64,000 bases of DNA from Eubacteriales bacterium (lineage in GTDB: Bacteria > Bacillota > Clostridia > Lachnospirales > Lachnospiraceae): assembly GCA_030533405.1 (NCBI GenBank), contig JAUNJF010000016.1:1-64000 (forward strand), in the 5' to 3' direction. Position 1 is the stretch's first letter; each line of letters begins with the position of its first letter. Shown here in pieces: positions 8,014 through 16,995 of this stretch. The notes below the pieces were generated by a model. That model made no database searches. It was not told where the DNA came from and was given only the letters and a program-made list of their open reading frames with translations. A program made the translations under genes and the position numbers.

Positions 8014-9864
8014 ATGGGAAAGATTATTGGTATTGACTTAGGTACAACAAATTCATGTGTAGCCGTTATGGAAGGTGGTAAGCCAGTTGTTATCAACAAC
8101 GCAGAAGGTGCAAGAACAACACCATCTGTAGTAGCATTTACAAAGACTGGTGAGCGTGTAGTTGGTGAACCTGCAAAGCGTCAGGCTGTAACAAATGCAG
8201 ATAAGACAATTTCATCAATCAAGAGACATATGGGTTCTGATTATAAGGTGGCAATTGACGAGAAGAATTATTCTCCACAGGAGATTTCAGCTATGGTACT
8301 TCAGAAATTGAAGGCAGATGCTGAGAGCTACTTAGGTGAGAAGGTAACAGAGGCAGTTATCACAGTTCCTGCTTACTTCTCAGATTCACAGAGACAGGCA
8401 ACAAAGGATGCTGGACGTATCGCTGGTCTTGATGTAAAGCGTATCATCAACGAGCCAACGGCAGCAGCTCTTTCATATGGTTTGGATAATGAGAATGAGC
8501 AAAAGATTATGGTATATGACTTAGGTGGTGGTACATTCGATGTATCTATCATTGAGATTGGTGACGGAGTTATTGAAGTACTTGCAACTGCTGGTGATAA
8601 TCAGCTCGGTGGTGATGATTTCGATAATGTAATCACTGATTATATGTTAAATGAGTTCAAGAATCAGGAAGGTGTTGATTTATCATCAGATAAGATGGCT
8701 ATGCAGAGATTAAAAGAAGCTGCAGAGAAGGCAAAGAAAGAGCTTTCTTCTTCAACAACAACGAATGTAAACCTTCCATTCATCACTGCAACAGCAGATG
8801 GTCCTAAGCATTTCGATATGAACTTAACCCGTGCTAAATTTGATGAGTTAACAGCACATTTGGTAGAGAGAACAGCAACTCCAGTACAGACAGCATTAAA
8901 GGATGCTGGATTATCAGCTTCAGAGCTTGATAAGGTATTGTTAGTAGGTGGTTCTACAAGAATTATCGCTGTACAGGATAAGGTAAAACAGTTAACAGGT
9001 AAAGAGCCATTTAAGGGAATCAACCCAGATGAGTGTGTAGCAATTGGTGCTTCAGTACAGGGTGGTAAGCTTGCAGGTGATGCAGGAGCAGGCGAAATCT
9101 TACTTCTTGATGTTACTCCACTTTCACTTTCTATTGAGACAATGGGTGGTGTTGCTACAAGATTGATTGAGAGAAACACAACAATTCCTACAAAGAAGAG
9201 TCAGATTTTCTCAACAGCACAGGATAATCAGGATGCCGTTGATATTAATATCTGCCAGGGTGAGAGACAGTTCGCAAGAGATAATAAGTCATTAGGACGT
9301 TTCCGTTTGGATGGTATTGCACCAGCTCGTCGTGGTGTACCTCAGATTGAAGTAACATTTGATATCGATGCAAATGGTATCGTAAATGTTTCTGCTAAGG
9401 ATTTAGGAACAGGAAGAGAGCAGCATATTACAATTACAGCTGGTTCTAACATGTCTGATGATGATATCGAAAAGGCAATCAAGGAAGCTGCTGAGTATGA
9501 AGCACAGGATAAGAAGCGTAAAGATGCAATCGAAGCTAGAAATGATGCAGATGCTATGGTATTCCAGACAGAGAAGGCATTACAGGATGTAGGAGATAAG
9601 CTTCCAACAGAGGATAAGACAAAGGTTGAGGCTGATCTTGCAGCACTTAAGAGCTTGATTGATAGCACAGATGCTGAGAATATGAGCGACTACGATGTAG
9701 AGCAGATTAAGAACGCAAAAGAAACATTAATGACAAGTGCACAGAACTTATTTGCAAAATTATATGAGCAGAACGGTCCTGGCGCAAATGCTGGTACTGG
9801 CGCAGAAGGTCCAGCTGATTATTCAGAGGCTGATGTTGTTGACGGAGATTACACTGAGATCTAA
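8014..9864 (+). CDS. dnaK: Chaperone protein DnaK (Hsp70)
   Basis: A 616-residue Hsp70. The ATPase domain shows phosphate-1 [13 protein letters not shown] near the start, then [41 protein letters not shown] and VGGSTRI. The linker [10 protein letters not shown] leads to the peptide-binding domain and a helical lid. The C-terminus is Gly-rich and ends acidic (DGDYTEI). It folds and protects cytoplasmic proteins with DnaJ and GrpE. A strong AGGAGGA ribosome site precedes the start. The coding sequence is richer in GT/CA synonymous codons than its neighbours, as expected for a highly expressed gene. A TATAAT at 7979-7984 with a poor -35 could give extra internal transcription. Confidence 0.98.
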   Translation: MGKIIGIDLGTTNSCVAVMEGGKPVVINNAEGARTTPSVVAFTKTGERVVGEPAKRQAVTNADKTISSIKRHMGSDYKVAIDEKNYSPQEISAMVLQKLKADAESYLGEKVTEAVITVPAYFSDSQRQATKDAGRIAGLDVKRIINEPTAAALSYGLDNENEQKIMVYDLGGGTFDVSIIEIGDGVIEVLATAGDNQLGGDDFDNVITDYMLNEFKNQEGVDLSSDKMAMQRLKEAAEKAKKELSSSTTTNVNLPFITATADGPKHFDMNLTRAKFDELTAHLVERTATPVQTALKDAGLSASELDKVLLVGGSTRIIAVQDKVKQLTGKEPFKGINPDECVAIGASVQGGKLAGDAGAGEILLLDVTPLSLSIETMGGVATRLIERNTTIPTKKSQIFSTAQDNQDAVDINICQGERQFARDNKSLGRFRLDGIAPARRGVPQIEVTFDIDANGIVNVSAKDLGTGREQHITITAGSNMSDDDIEKAIKEAAEYEAQDKKRKDAIEARNDADAMVFQTEKALQDVGDKLPTEDKTKVEADLAALKSLIDSTDAENMSDYDVEQIKNAKETLMTSAQNLFAKLYEQNGPGANAGTGAEGPADYSEADVVDGDYTEI

Positions 9865-9882
9865 AGATAAAAGGTGGGGAAT

Positions 9883-11055
9883 ATGGCGGAGACAAAGAGA
9901 GATTATTATGAGGTCCTTGGCGTAAGCAAGGGTGCCAGTGATGCAGAACTTAAAAAAGCGTATAGACAGGTTGCTAAGAAGTATCATCCGGATATGAATC
10001 CGGGTGATGCAGAGGCAGAAGCTAAGTTTAAAGAGGCTTCTGAGGCATACAAGATATTAAGTGATCCAGATATGAGAGCTAGATATGACCAGTTTGGTCA
10101 CGCTGCATTTGATCAAAATGGCGGCGGCGGTGGTGGATTTGGTGGATTCGAGTTCAACATGGGCGATATGAGTGATATTTTCGGCGATATTTTTGGTGAT
10201 ATGTTTGGTGGTGGAAGTAGAAGCCGCCAGTCAAATGGTCCAATGAAGGGTGCTAATATCAAAACTTCTGTACGTGTGAAGTTTGATGAGGCAGTATTTG
10301 GATGTCAAAAAGAGTTAGAATTACCATTGAAGGATGAATGTAGTATTTGTCATGGAACAGGTGCACAGCCTGGTCATGATCCTGAAACTTGTCCAAAGTG
10401 TAATGGAAAAGGTCAGGTTGTATTTACACAGCAATCTTTATTTGGTGTAGTTCGTAATGTGCAGACATGTCCAGATTGTTCTGGTACAGGTAAAGTAATT
10501 AAATTCAAGTGTAATCAGTGTTCAGGAACTGGTTATGTGAAGAGTAAAAAGAAGATTCAGGTCGTTGTTCCGGCTGGTATTGATAATGGACAGAGTATTC
10601 GAATTCGTGAAAAGGGTGAACCAGGTACAAATGGTGGTGGAAGAGGAGATTTGCTTGTTACTGTATTGGTAGACAGACATCCACAGTTCCAACGTCAGGA
10701 GTACGATTTATTCTCAACGGAGCCGATTACATTTACACAGGCAGCGCTTGGTGGTACAGTAAGTATCAATACCATTGATGGACCAATGGATTATGAAGTG
10801 AAGGCAGGAACACAGACAGATACAAAGGTGAAGTTAAAAGGAAAAGGTGTTCCAACATTGCGTAATAAGAATGTACGTGGTGATCATTATGTCACATTGG
10901 TTGTTCAGGTTCCAGATAAGTTAACTGAGGAACAGCGTAGTATTTTGAATAACTTTGATGAGGCAACTGGTTCAACCGCAAGAAGATCCACAGATTCGGC
11001 AGGAGATTTCAGTTTTGCTGGTCATAAGAAAAAAGGATTTGGCAAAAAGAAATAA
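9883..11055 (+). CDS. dnaJ: Chaperone protein DnaJ (Hsp40)
   Basis: A 390-residue class A J-protein. The J domain has HPD at residues 35-37, followed by a Gly/Phe-rich stretch, four zinc motifs ([32 protein letters not shown]), the substrate-binding beta domains and a Lys-rich C-terminus. It delivers clients to DnaK and stimulates its ATPase. A GTG at 9874 could extend the protein by three residues, but ATG 9883, behind AAGGTGGGG, fits better. It is the last gene of the CIRCE operon and is followed by a terminator. Confidence 0.97.
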   Translation: MAETKRDYYEVLGVSKGASDAELKKAYRQVAKKYHPDMNPGDAEAEAKFKEASEAYKILSDPDMRARYDQFGHAAFDQNGGGGGGFGGFEFNMGDMSDIFGDIFGDMFGGGSRSRQSNGPMKGANIKTSVRVKFDEAVFGCQKELELPLKDECSICHGTGAQPGHDPETCPKCNGKGQVVFTQQSLFGVVRNVQTCPDCSGTGKVIKFKCNQCSGTGYVKSKKKIQVVVPAGIDNGQSIRIREKGEPGTNGGGRGDLLVTVLVDRHPQFQRQEYDLFSTEPITFTQAALGGTVSINTIDGPMDYEVKAGTQTDTKVKLKGKGVPTLRNKNVRGDHYVTLVVQVPDKLTEEQRSILNNFDEATGSTARRSTDSAGDFSFAGHKKKGFGKKK

Positions 11056-11070
11056 TCGAACATAAAATAG

Positions 11071-11109
11071 CTGAAGCATGATTTGATGAATGTCATGCTT
11101 CAGTTTTTT
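11071..11109 (+). terminator. Terminator of the heat-shock operon
   Basis: Perfect 11-bp stem CTGAAGCATGA / TCATGCTTCAG (11071-11081 with 11093-11103), followed by TTTTTT. Confidence 0.9.
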
Positions 11110-11181
11110 GTTGCGTCTAATGTGCAATCTCTAACTGAGATGACTTATATTTTATGATGGTGAGACCTGTGAATATTGGGG

Positions 11182-11211
11182 TTGTTTTCAAAAAGAATAG
11201 TATGTTATAAT
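11182..11211 (+). promoter_or_regulatory. Probable promoter of prmA
   Basis: TTGTTT (11182-11187), an 18-base spacer and a consensus TATAAT (11206-11211) preceded by TGT. An ATG inside this -10 box (11210) is in frame with prmA, but a start there would lie upstream of the transcript. This supports the later prmA start. Confidence 0.55.
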
Positions 11212-11263
11212 GAGCGTTAGCGAATTAACGCATAGTAGAAAAATGTTCGGTGAGGATAAAAGG

Positions 11264-12223
11264 ATGAAATGGATAAAAATTACAATTGAAACAACAACAG
11301 AAGCAACGGATATGTTAAGTTATTTGTTAAATGAAAAAGAAGTAGAAGGCATAGAGATTGAGGATAAGATTCCGTTGTCAGAGGAAGATAAAAGTGCAAT
11401 GTTTATTGATATTTTACCAGAACTTCCACCGGACGATGGAGTTGCTTATATTTCCTGCTATGTGGAAGAAGATAGAGATTTGGATGACTTACAGACATAT
11501 ATCAGACAGGAATTAGACGATATGTCCACATATATGAATGTAGGAAGTGGAAAGATTACTTTGGGTGAAACAGAGGATAAAGATTGGATTAATAATTGGA
11601 AGGATTTCTTTCATCCATTTCGTTTGGAAGAGAATATCGTCATTCAACCAACCTGGACGGAAATATTTGATGCAAAGGAAGATGACATCATTATCAATAT
11701 TGATCCAGGAACAGCATTTGGAACGGGTTCTCATGAGACTACCAAGTTATGTATTTCCAACATTAAAAAGTATTTGAAGGAAGATGGCAGTAGTGAGGTA
11801 TTAGATGCTGGCTGTGGTAGTGGTATTCTTTCGATTATTGCCATGAAACTTGGTGCGAAGCGTGTATATGGAATCGATATTGATGCATTGGCAGTGCAGG
11901 CTAGTGTGGAAAACCTGGAGTTGAATGGTATTTCAAAGGATAATTTTCAGATTGTAAAAGGCGATGTGATCGGTGATAAGGAATTTGCTGAAAGTGTTGC
12001 TAAGATTGGTCAATATGATATTGTTGTAGCAAATATTTTGGCAGATGTTATTATTCCGTTATCAGGTGTAATCAGACCATTTATGAAAGAGGATGCCGTG
12101 TTTATTACATCTGGTATTATTGATATGAAAGAAGAAGCTGTAAAAGAAGCGTTGATTCAAAATGGTTTTGAAATCATTGATATTACCCATATGGGAGAAT
12201 GGGTTTCTATTGTGGCGAAATAG
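11264..12223 (+). CDS. prmA: Ribosomal protein L11 methyltransferase
   Basis: From ATG 11264 (TGAGG eight bases upstream) this is 319 residues, the usual PrmA length. The N-terminal substrate-recognition domain (MKWIKITIET) is followed by the PrmA signature DPGTAFGTGSHETT and motif I VLDAGCGSGIL (about 179-189), GIDIDALAV, and VVANILADVII for the catalytic NILA-type motif. It trimethylates ribosomal protein L11 with S-adenosylmethionine. The frame extends back to 11210, but that ATG sits in the -10 promoter element. PrmA followed by RsmE downstream of dnaJ is a common Firmicute arrangement. Here a YfhO-like gene separates the two. Confidence 0.94.
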   Translation: MKWIKITIETTTEATDMLSYLLNEKEVEGIEIEDKIPLSEEDKSAMFIDILPELPPDDGVAYISCYVEEDRDLDDLQTYIRQELDDMSTYMNVGSGKITLGETEDKDWINNWKDFFHPFRLEENIVIQPTWTEIFDAKEDDIIINIDPGTAFGTGSHETTKLCISNIKKYLKEDGSSEVLDAGCGSGILSIIAMKLGAKRVYGIDIDALAVQASVENLELNGISKDNFQIVKGDVIGDKEFAESVAKIGQYDIVVANILADVIIPLSGVIRPFMKEDAVFITSGIIDMKEEAVKEALIQNGFEIIDITHMGEWVSIVAK

Positions 12224-12258
12224 ATAGATTGTGAATTGGATAAGAAGGAGCATGGCAA

Positions 12259-14823
12259 ATGAAGAAAACAGAGTGGTTAAAGAAAAATTGGCAGTATGTA
12301 GGAGCATTTTTAATGCCAGTTATTTTGATGTTAATGCACTGCTTAATACGAGATTCTTGGTTATTAGGAAATGGTAGTATATTAAGAGGTGATGCTGGAG
12401 TTCAGTACGTTTATATCTTTTATGAACTTTGGAATAAAGTGCATCAGGGTGATTTTTCTTTTTTTAGTTGGAACGCAGCTTGTGGTTTTGATTTTTATTT
12501 GAATATGCTATATTATGCGATGTCACCATCAACGATTATAGTGCTTTTGCTCCCTGTTCGTTTTTTGGAGGATGCATTACAATGCTTTATTGTCCTTAAA
12601 TGGGCATTGATTTCGTTGACAGCTGTGTATTTCTTTATGAATACACGTTATAACAAATTAAGTTCACACAAACAATTTGTTGCATTTTCGCTTGGATTAT
12701 GTTATGCGTTAAGCGGATTTTTCTTAAAATCGTTATTTTTATTTAATTGGCTTGATACAATCGCATTATTCCCTATTTTATTGTTATTGATAGAAAAACT
12801 TGTGTGGAAGGGAAGCTGGAGATTATATACGTTACTTTTAGCGATAGCAATACTTTGTAATTTTTATATTGCTTTTCCGATTTGTATTTTTTTGGTATTC
12901 TGGACCGTACTTCAGGTGCTGGAATTAGAGAGCGGACGATTAAAAAAATTTGTTTTGTTTATAAAAAGTTCGTTGTTAGGCGGATGTATGGCTATGGTGG
13001 CAGTGATTCCATGTGTTTGCAATGTTGGTGATCGTTATTCGGTAGAACAAAATGTATCTGAATATATCAAAAGTATTCGAATGACATTTGGAACGTTTGT
13101 TTCTAGATTTTGGTCGTATCAGACTTTGCAAGAATATCAAATGTATTTTTCAATTACAGCAGGTGCGCTTGTGTTATTCCTGTTTTGTTTTTTTGTAAAA
13201 TCTAATAAAAAAATTAAAATTGCTAAATTAACAATGATGCTGATATTAATTACCTCTGTCATATTTGGAGCTCCTAATTTTGTATGGCATGGTTTTTCGA
13301 TTCCACATATGTTTGAACCAAGATTTGGTTTTTTGGTGATTTTTGTGATGCTTGTCATGGTATTAGATGGTTTGATTTATATTGATACGATTCGATATTG
13401 GCATTGCTTTGTTGTTATACTGACTTGGATTGCATTATTTGTGTATGCATTCTTTGATGTATCAGAATATGATGACTTTTACGTATATTTAATACATTTT
13501 ATGTTACTTGCATTGGTGAGTTCGGTTGTGCTTTTATATGTTAAAAAAAGTATTACGTTGAAAAGTTTTGTTATGGTCACGTTTGGAATATGTTTGCTGG
13601 AATTGATTAGTAATGCATATATTAGCTTATCAGAATATGATATTGTGGCTGTAGGAGAGCATGAAAAAGTAAAAGATGTTGTGGCGTTTGATGAGGATAT
13701 TCAACTTGCACCAGGAGAGCGATTTGCATTTGTCCATGGAGGATATAATGTGGGTATGATGTTGACAAAACCTTGCACATCTGGTTTTGTTTCGTATGCA
13801 AATGGTAAGCTGTGTAGTCTGATGGCGGATTTGGGAATGAATGTGACAGAGGATTCGGGTTTCCTATATTTAGGACAATCCCCATTAACGAATATGATGT
13901 TTAATGTTCGTTATGGTATAGGTACGGAGAATCAGGATTTTGGTGATTCTATTCAGGAGAAAGAAAAATCGTCTATGTATTTGTATCAGATAGAACAATT
14001 ACCTGGACTTGGTTATATGGTTAATGATGAAGTACAGCAGTGGAAGACGGACTATGGTTTGCCTCTAATGGCTCAAAATGAGTTTGTTAATAAAGCGTTA
14101 GGAATTGAGCAGGATTTGTTTATGATGTTTGAGCCAAAAGACTTAACATGTCAGACTATGTTTGGAAATGTTGAAAACCAATTTGATGGTGAGAATGGAG
14201 TGTTCGCATACCAATACGAATTGGGATTTGGAGAGGATGGTTGTATTATTAGCTATCAGGTTGATAAAGATGGAGATTACTTTGCAAGTTTAAGTATTAA
14301 TTCACCAGCTTCTATAGGCATTAAAGTTGAGGATGAACTTACATATATAAGTTCAGAGCAATATGGAAGATGTGTACTTCATATTGGTAAAGTGAAAAAA
14401 GGACAGAACGTTAAATTGATTTGTGTTCCTAAAAATGAAGGAAAAGGTGTAGGAATTGTTGGACAACTCGTACAATTTGATGATTCTGTTTGGAAGGCTG
14501 TAAAGAATGTGATGCTGCAACAGACAATGAAAATTGACGAGATGAAGAGTGATTATATAAAGGGACATATTGTAGTTGAAAAAGAAGGAATGATGATGAC
14601 CTCTATACCTGCTTCAAAAGGATTTACTGTATATGTGGATGGGAAGAAGGTTTCATATCAGTCAATTGCAGGGGCTTTAATTGGTGTCAAGTTAAAAGAA
14701 GGAAATCATGAAATTGAATTTGTATATGAAACACCATATGCAAAGTTAGGAATGATGATTTCTTTAGTAGGTGTTTTGCTTTTTAGTTTAAGTTTCAAGG
14801 TGGGGAAGAGGAAGTATGCATAG
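12259..14823 (+). CDS. YfhO family multi-pass membrane protein
   Basis: An 854-residue protein. The N-terminal half contains about 12-13 membrane helices, an early RGDAGVQYV and NAACGFDFYLNMLYY, and the family segment CYALSGFF followed by NWLDTIALFPILLLL. A large extracytoplasmic domain follows, then a final helix (MMISLVGVLLFSLSF). This is the layout of YfhO (PF09586), a GT-C-like fold implicated in Bacillus and Listeria in glycosylating lipoteichoic acid or related polymers. The acceptor here is unknown. The start has AGAAGGAG eight bases upstream. The gene overlaps rsmE by 8 bases. Confidence 0.85.
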   Translation: MKKTEWLKKNWQYVGAFLMPVILMLMHCLIRDSWLLGNGSILRGDAGVQYVYIFYELWNKVHQGDFSFFSWNAACGFDFYLNMLYYAMSPSTIIVLLLPVRFLEDALQCFIVLKWALISLTAVYFFMNTRYNKLSSHKQFVAFSLGLCYALSGFFLKSLFLFNWLDTIALFPILLLLIEKLVWKGSWRLYTLLLAIAILCNFYIAFPICIFLVFWTVLQVLELESGRLKKFVLFIKSSLLGGCMAMVAVIPCVCNVGDRYSVEQNVSEYIKSIRMTFGTFVSRFWSYQTLQEYQMYFSITAGALVLFLFCFFVKSNKKIKIAKLTMMLILITSVIFGAPNFVWHGFSIPHMFEPRFGFLVIFVMLVMVLDGLIYIDTIRYWHCFVVILTWIALFVYAFFDVSEYDDFYVYLIHFMLLALVSSVVLLYVKKSITLKSFVMVTFGICLLELISNAYISLSEYDIVAVGEHEKVKDVVAFDEDIQLAPGERFAFVHGGYNVGMMLTKPCTSGFVSYANGKLCSLMADLGMNVTEDSGFLYLGQSPLTNMMFNVRYGIGTENQDFGDSIQEKEKSSMYLYQIEQLPGLGYMVNDEVQQWKTDYGLPLMAQNEFVNKALGIEQDLFMMFEPKDLTCQTMFGNVENQFDGENGVFAYQYELGFGEDGCIISYQVDKDGDYFASLSINSPASIGIKVEDELTYISSEQYGRCVLHIGKVKKGQNVKLICVPKNEGKGVGIVGQLVQFDDSVWKAVKNVMLQQTMKIDEMKSDYIKGHIVVEKEGMMMTSIPASKGFTVYVDGKKVSYQSIAGALIGVKLKEGNHEIEFVYETPYAKLGMMISLVGVLLFSLSFKVGKRKYA

Positions 14824-15562
14824 ATTTTTTGTAAAACCAGAACAATGGAACGAGGAAGATGCTTTTATCGAAGGGGAAGATTATAATCATATTCATAATG
14901 TGCTTCGGATGAAAGCAGGAGAAGAACTTTTAGTTTGCGATGAAGGGGAAAAAGAATATCAGTGTAAAATCGTCGGTTACGATGAAACACTTTTCCACGT
15001 AAATCTTGAAATTGTTGACGTTTTTGGAAATGCAAGAGAACTTCCAACAGAGTTGGTATTATTTCAAGGTTATCCCAAAGGAGATAAGCTTGAATGGATT
15101 GTACAAAAGGCGGTTGAACTTGGAGTTAGTAAAATTGTTCCAGTTAGTATGAAACGTTGTGTTGTCAAATTAGATGATAAAAAGGCAGCGAAAAAAGTTG
15201 AGCGAATGAGTGCGATTGGATTAAGTGCTGCGAAACAATCAAAACGCGGTAAAATACCAGAGGTAACAAGTGTAATGTCCATGAAAGAGGCATGTGAATA
15301 CGCAAAGACGTTAGAGTATGTTTTATTGCCATATGAGAATGCAGAAGGCATGGAAGCTGCAAGAACATTGATTGCGAACGCAAAGGGGAAAAAATCCGTT
15401 GGTATTTTTATTGGACCAGAGGGCGGATTTGCCCCAGAAGAAGTTGCTATGATTGAAGCAATTGGCGGAAAAACAATGTCGCTTGGACACCGGATTCTTC
15501 GAACGGAGACTGCAGGTATGACAATTTTATCCCTGCTGATGTTTCTAATAGATGAAGACTAA
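14816..15562 (+). CDS. rsmE: 16S rRNA (uracil1498-N3)-methyltransferase
   Basis: A 248-residue SPOUT methyltransferase of normal RsmE length. The N-terminal PUA-like part begins HRFFV and includes HNVLRMKAGEELLVCDE. The C-terminal trefoil knot carries IGPEGGFAPEE (about 197-207) and LGHRILRTETA (about 222-232), which hold S-adenosylmethionine. It methylates U1498 of 16S rRNA in the assembled 30S subunit. It overlaps the 3' end of the YfhO-like gene, so it is probably co-transcribed from the prmA promoter. Confidence 0.95.
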   Translation: MHRFFVKPEQWNEEDAFIEGEDYNHIHNVLRMKAGEELLVCDEGEKEYQCKIVGYDETLFHVNLEIVDVFGNARELPTELVLFQGYPKGDKLEWIVQKAVELGVSKIVPVSMKRCVVKLDDKKAAKKVERMSAIGLSAAKQSKRGKIPEVTSVMSMKEACEYAKTLEYVLLPYENAEGMEAARTLIANAKGKKSVGIFIGPEGGFAPEEVAMIEAIGGKTMSLGHRILRTETAGMTILSLLMFLIDED

Positions 15563-15604
15563 GAAATCAATGATAATGGGATTGATAGATATAAGGAGCA
15601 AAAA

Positions 15605-16747
15605 ATGGAAGTATATTTTGACAATGCAGCGACAACAAAAATTATTCCTGAAGTTCGACAGATTATGTTAGAACTGATGGATGAGGAATATGGAAATCCG
15701 TCATCTATGCATAAAAAAGGGGTAGAGGCAGAAAAATATGTGCGTTATGCGAGAAATGTGATTAGTAAGCAGTTAAAATGTGATGCAAAGGAAATTGTGT
15801 TTACATCTGGTGGCACAGAGGCAAATAATCTTGCGTTAATCGGAATTGCGATGGCGAATAAGAGAACTGGTAACCATATTATTACAACTTCTGTAGAACA
15901 TGCATCTGTGTATAATCCGGTGTTGTATTTGGAAGAACAAGGCTTTCGAGTTGATTTTTTAAGGGTTAATCGAGATGGCAAGGTTGATTTGGAGCATTTA
16001 AAAGCGTTGTTATGTGAAGATACGATTTTGGTTTCTACTATGGCTGTAAATAATGAGATTGGAACGATTGAGCCAATCGAAGAGATCGCAAAGATGATTA
16101 AAGATTACAATGAAAAAATTATTTATCATGTGGATGCTGTTCAGGCATTTGGTAAAATGATAATATACCCAAAAAGAATTGGCGTGGACGCACTTTCTAT
16201 GAGTGGGCATAAGATTCATGGTCCAAAGGGAAGTGGTGCTTTATTTGTGGATAGCAAGGTGAAAATGATACCGATTATACATGGTGGCGGTCAGGAAAAA
16301 GGAATGCGTTCTGGTACAGAAAATACATTTGGAATTGCCGGTATGGGAAAGGCGACAGAGGTGATTTATGGTCGACTGGAAGAGAATCGAGCTGTCATGC
16401 AACAGGTAAAGGATGCATTGATTGCAGGTGCAACGAAAATAGAAGGTGTGACAAACAATTCAGGTGAAGCGCCACATATTGCTAGTTTAAGCTTTCAAGG
16501 TGTAAGAAGTGAAGTGTTGTTACATGCATTAGAGGATAAAGGAATTTGCGTGTCAGCAGGTTCTGCGTGTTCATCCAATCATCCTGCAATTAGTGGTGTT
16601 TTAAAAGCCATTGGACTTGATCAGGATTTATTGGAATCGACACTTCGATTTAGTTTTTCTGAGTATAATACAGTGGAAGAGGCGGAGTATACAGTAAAGG
16701 TGTTGGAAGAATTATTGCCAGTGTTAAGACGTTTTACAAGAAAGTAG
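15605..16747 (+). CDS. Cysteine desulfurase (NifS/IscS-like)
   Basis: A 380-residue PLP enzyme. The FDNAATT start, TSGGTEANNLAL, and HVDAVQAFGK are typical. The PLP lysine is K203 in SMSGHKIHGPKG, and the persulfide cysteine is C322 in SAGSACSS. It removes sulfur from L-cysteine as a protein-bound persulfide. Because thiI follows immediately, it most likely supplies sulfur for 4-thiouridine in tRNA and perhaps thiamine, as NifZ (YrbH-type) desulfurases do next to ThiI in Bacillus. No scaffold gene (IscU/SufU) is adjacent. Good AAGGAG ribosome site upstream. Confidence 0.93.
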   Translation: MEVYFDNAATTKIIPEVRQIMLELMDEEYGNPSSMHKKGVEAEKYVRYARNVISKQLKCDAKEIVFTSGGTEANNLALIGIAMANKRTGNHIITTSVEHASVYNPVLYLEEQGFRVDFLRVNRDGKVDLEHLKALLCEDTILVSTMAVNNEIGTIEPIEEIAKMIKDYNEKIIYHVDAVQAFGKMIIYPKRIGVDALSMSGHKIHGPKGSGALFVDSKVKMIPIIHGGGQEKGMRSGTENTFGIAGMGKATEVIYGRLEENRAVMQQVKDALIAGATKIEGVTNNSGEAPHIASLSFQGVRSEVLLHALEDKGICVSAGSACSSNHPAISGVLKAIGLDQDLLESTLRFSFSEYNTVEEAEYTVKVLEELLPVLRRFTRK

Positions 16748-16762
16748 GATTAGTGGTATAAT
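16733..16762 (+). promoter_or_regulatory. Candidate promoter of thiI at the edge of a palindromic element
   Basis: TTTACA (16733-16738), an 18-base spacer and perfect TATAAT (16757-16762). The -10 box overlaps the left end of the palindromic element, so a transcript from here would carry the whole palindrome as its 5' leader before thiI. Sequence match only. Confidence 0.45.
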
Positions 16763-16972
16763 AGATAGTTGTGAAACAAAATTTATACTGTAGAGATGTA
16801 CGATATAAATAAATCTAAGTTGAGTCGCTTTCGCTTAGTTGCAAATGTAACAGTACATAAGGTAGCAAAGAACGCTACCTAAGTACTGACATTTGCAAAT
16901 ACCTCAACTTAGATTGTTATTTATATTGTACAACATTATCTAGATAATTGAGAGTTTCACAATTATCTATTA
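16759..16972 (-). repeat. Palindromic repeat element, copy 1
   Basis: A 214-bp imperfect palindrome. The outer inverted repeats are 19 bp with one mismatch (16759-16777 and 16954-16972, core GTTGTGAAAC / GTTTCACAAT). Inside are paired arms (AATCTAAGTTGAG type with CTCAACTTAGATT), a perfect 10-bp stem (16839-16848 with 16889-16898), and a central hairpin GGTAGC / GCTACC with CAGTAC / GTACTG. The reverse complement aligns along its length with the element at 61231-61457, including five base-pair-preserving double changes. Read on the minus strand, a small loop GC-GAAA-GC (16827-16834) is a GNRA tetraloop. That is why the minus strand is assigned as the likely RNA sense. No coding capacity or transposase. 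Confidence 0.85.
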
Positions 16973-16995
16973 ATATAAACATAAGGGAGAAAAAG

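Noticed and set aside
8664-9179. 171-codon minus-strand open frame across dnaK
   Set aside because: It mirrors the codon pattern of dnaK on the other strand, has no ribosome site and encodes a low-complexity Ser/Thr/Pro-rich product with no family resemblance.
11210-11263. Longer start for prmA at ATG 11210
   Set aside because: That ATG overlaps a TATAAT -10 element, has no ribosome site, and the added residues are not part of PrmA.
16948-16995. Longer start for thiI at 16948
   Set aside because: It lies within the palindromic element, lacks a ribosome site, and ThiI proteins begin at the MDYRAFLIKY segment.
16748-16995. Insertion sequence between nifS and thiI
   Set aside because: The inverted repeats are suggestive, but there is no transposase frame and no clear target duplication. 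It is recorded as a palindromic repeat element instead.
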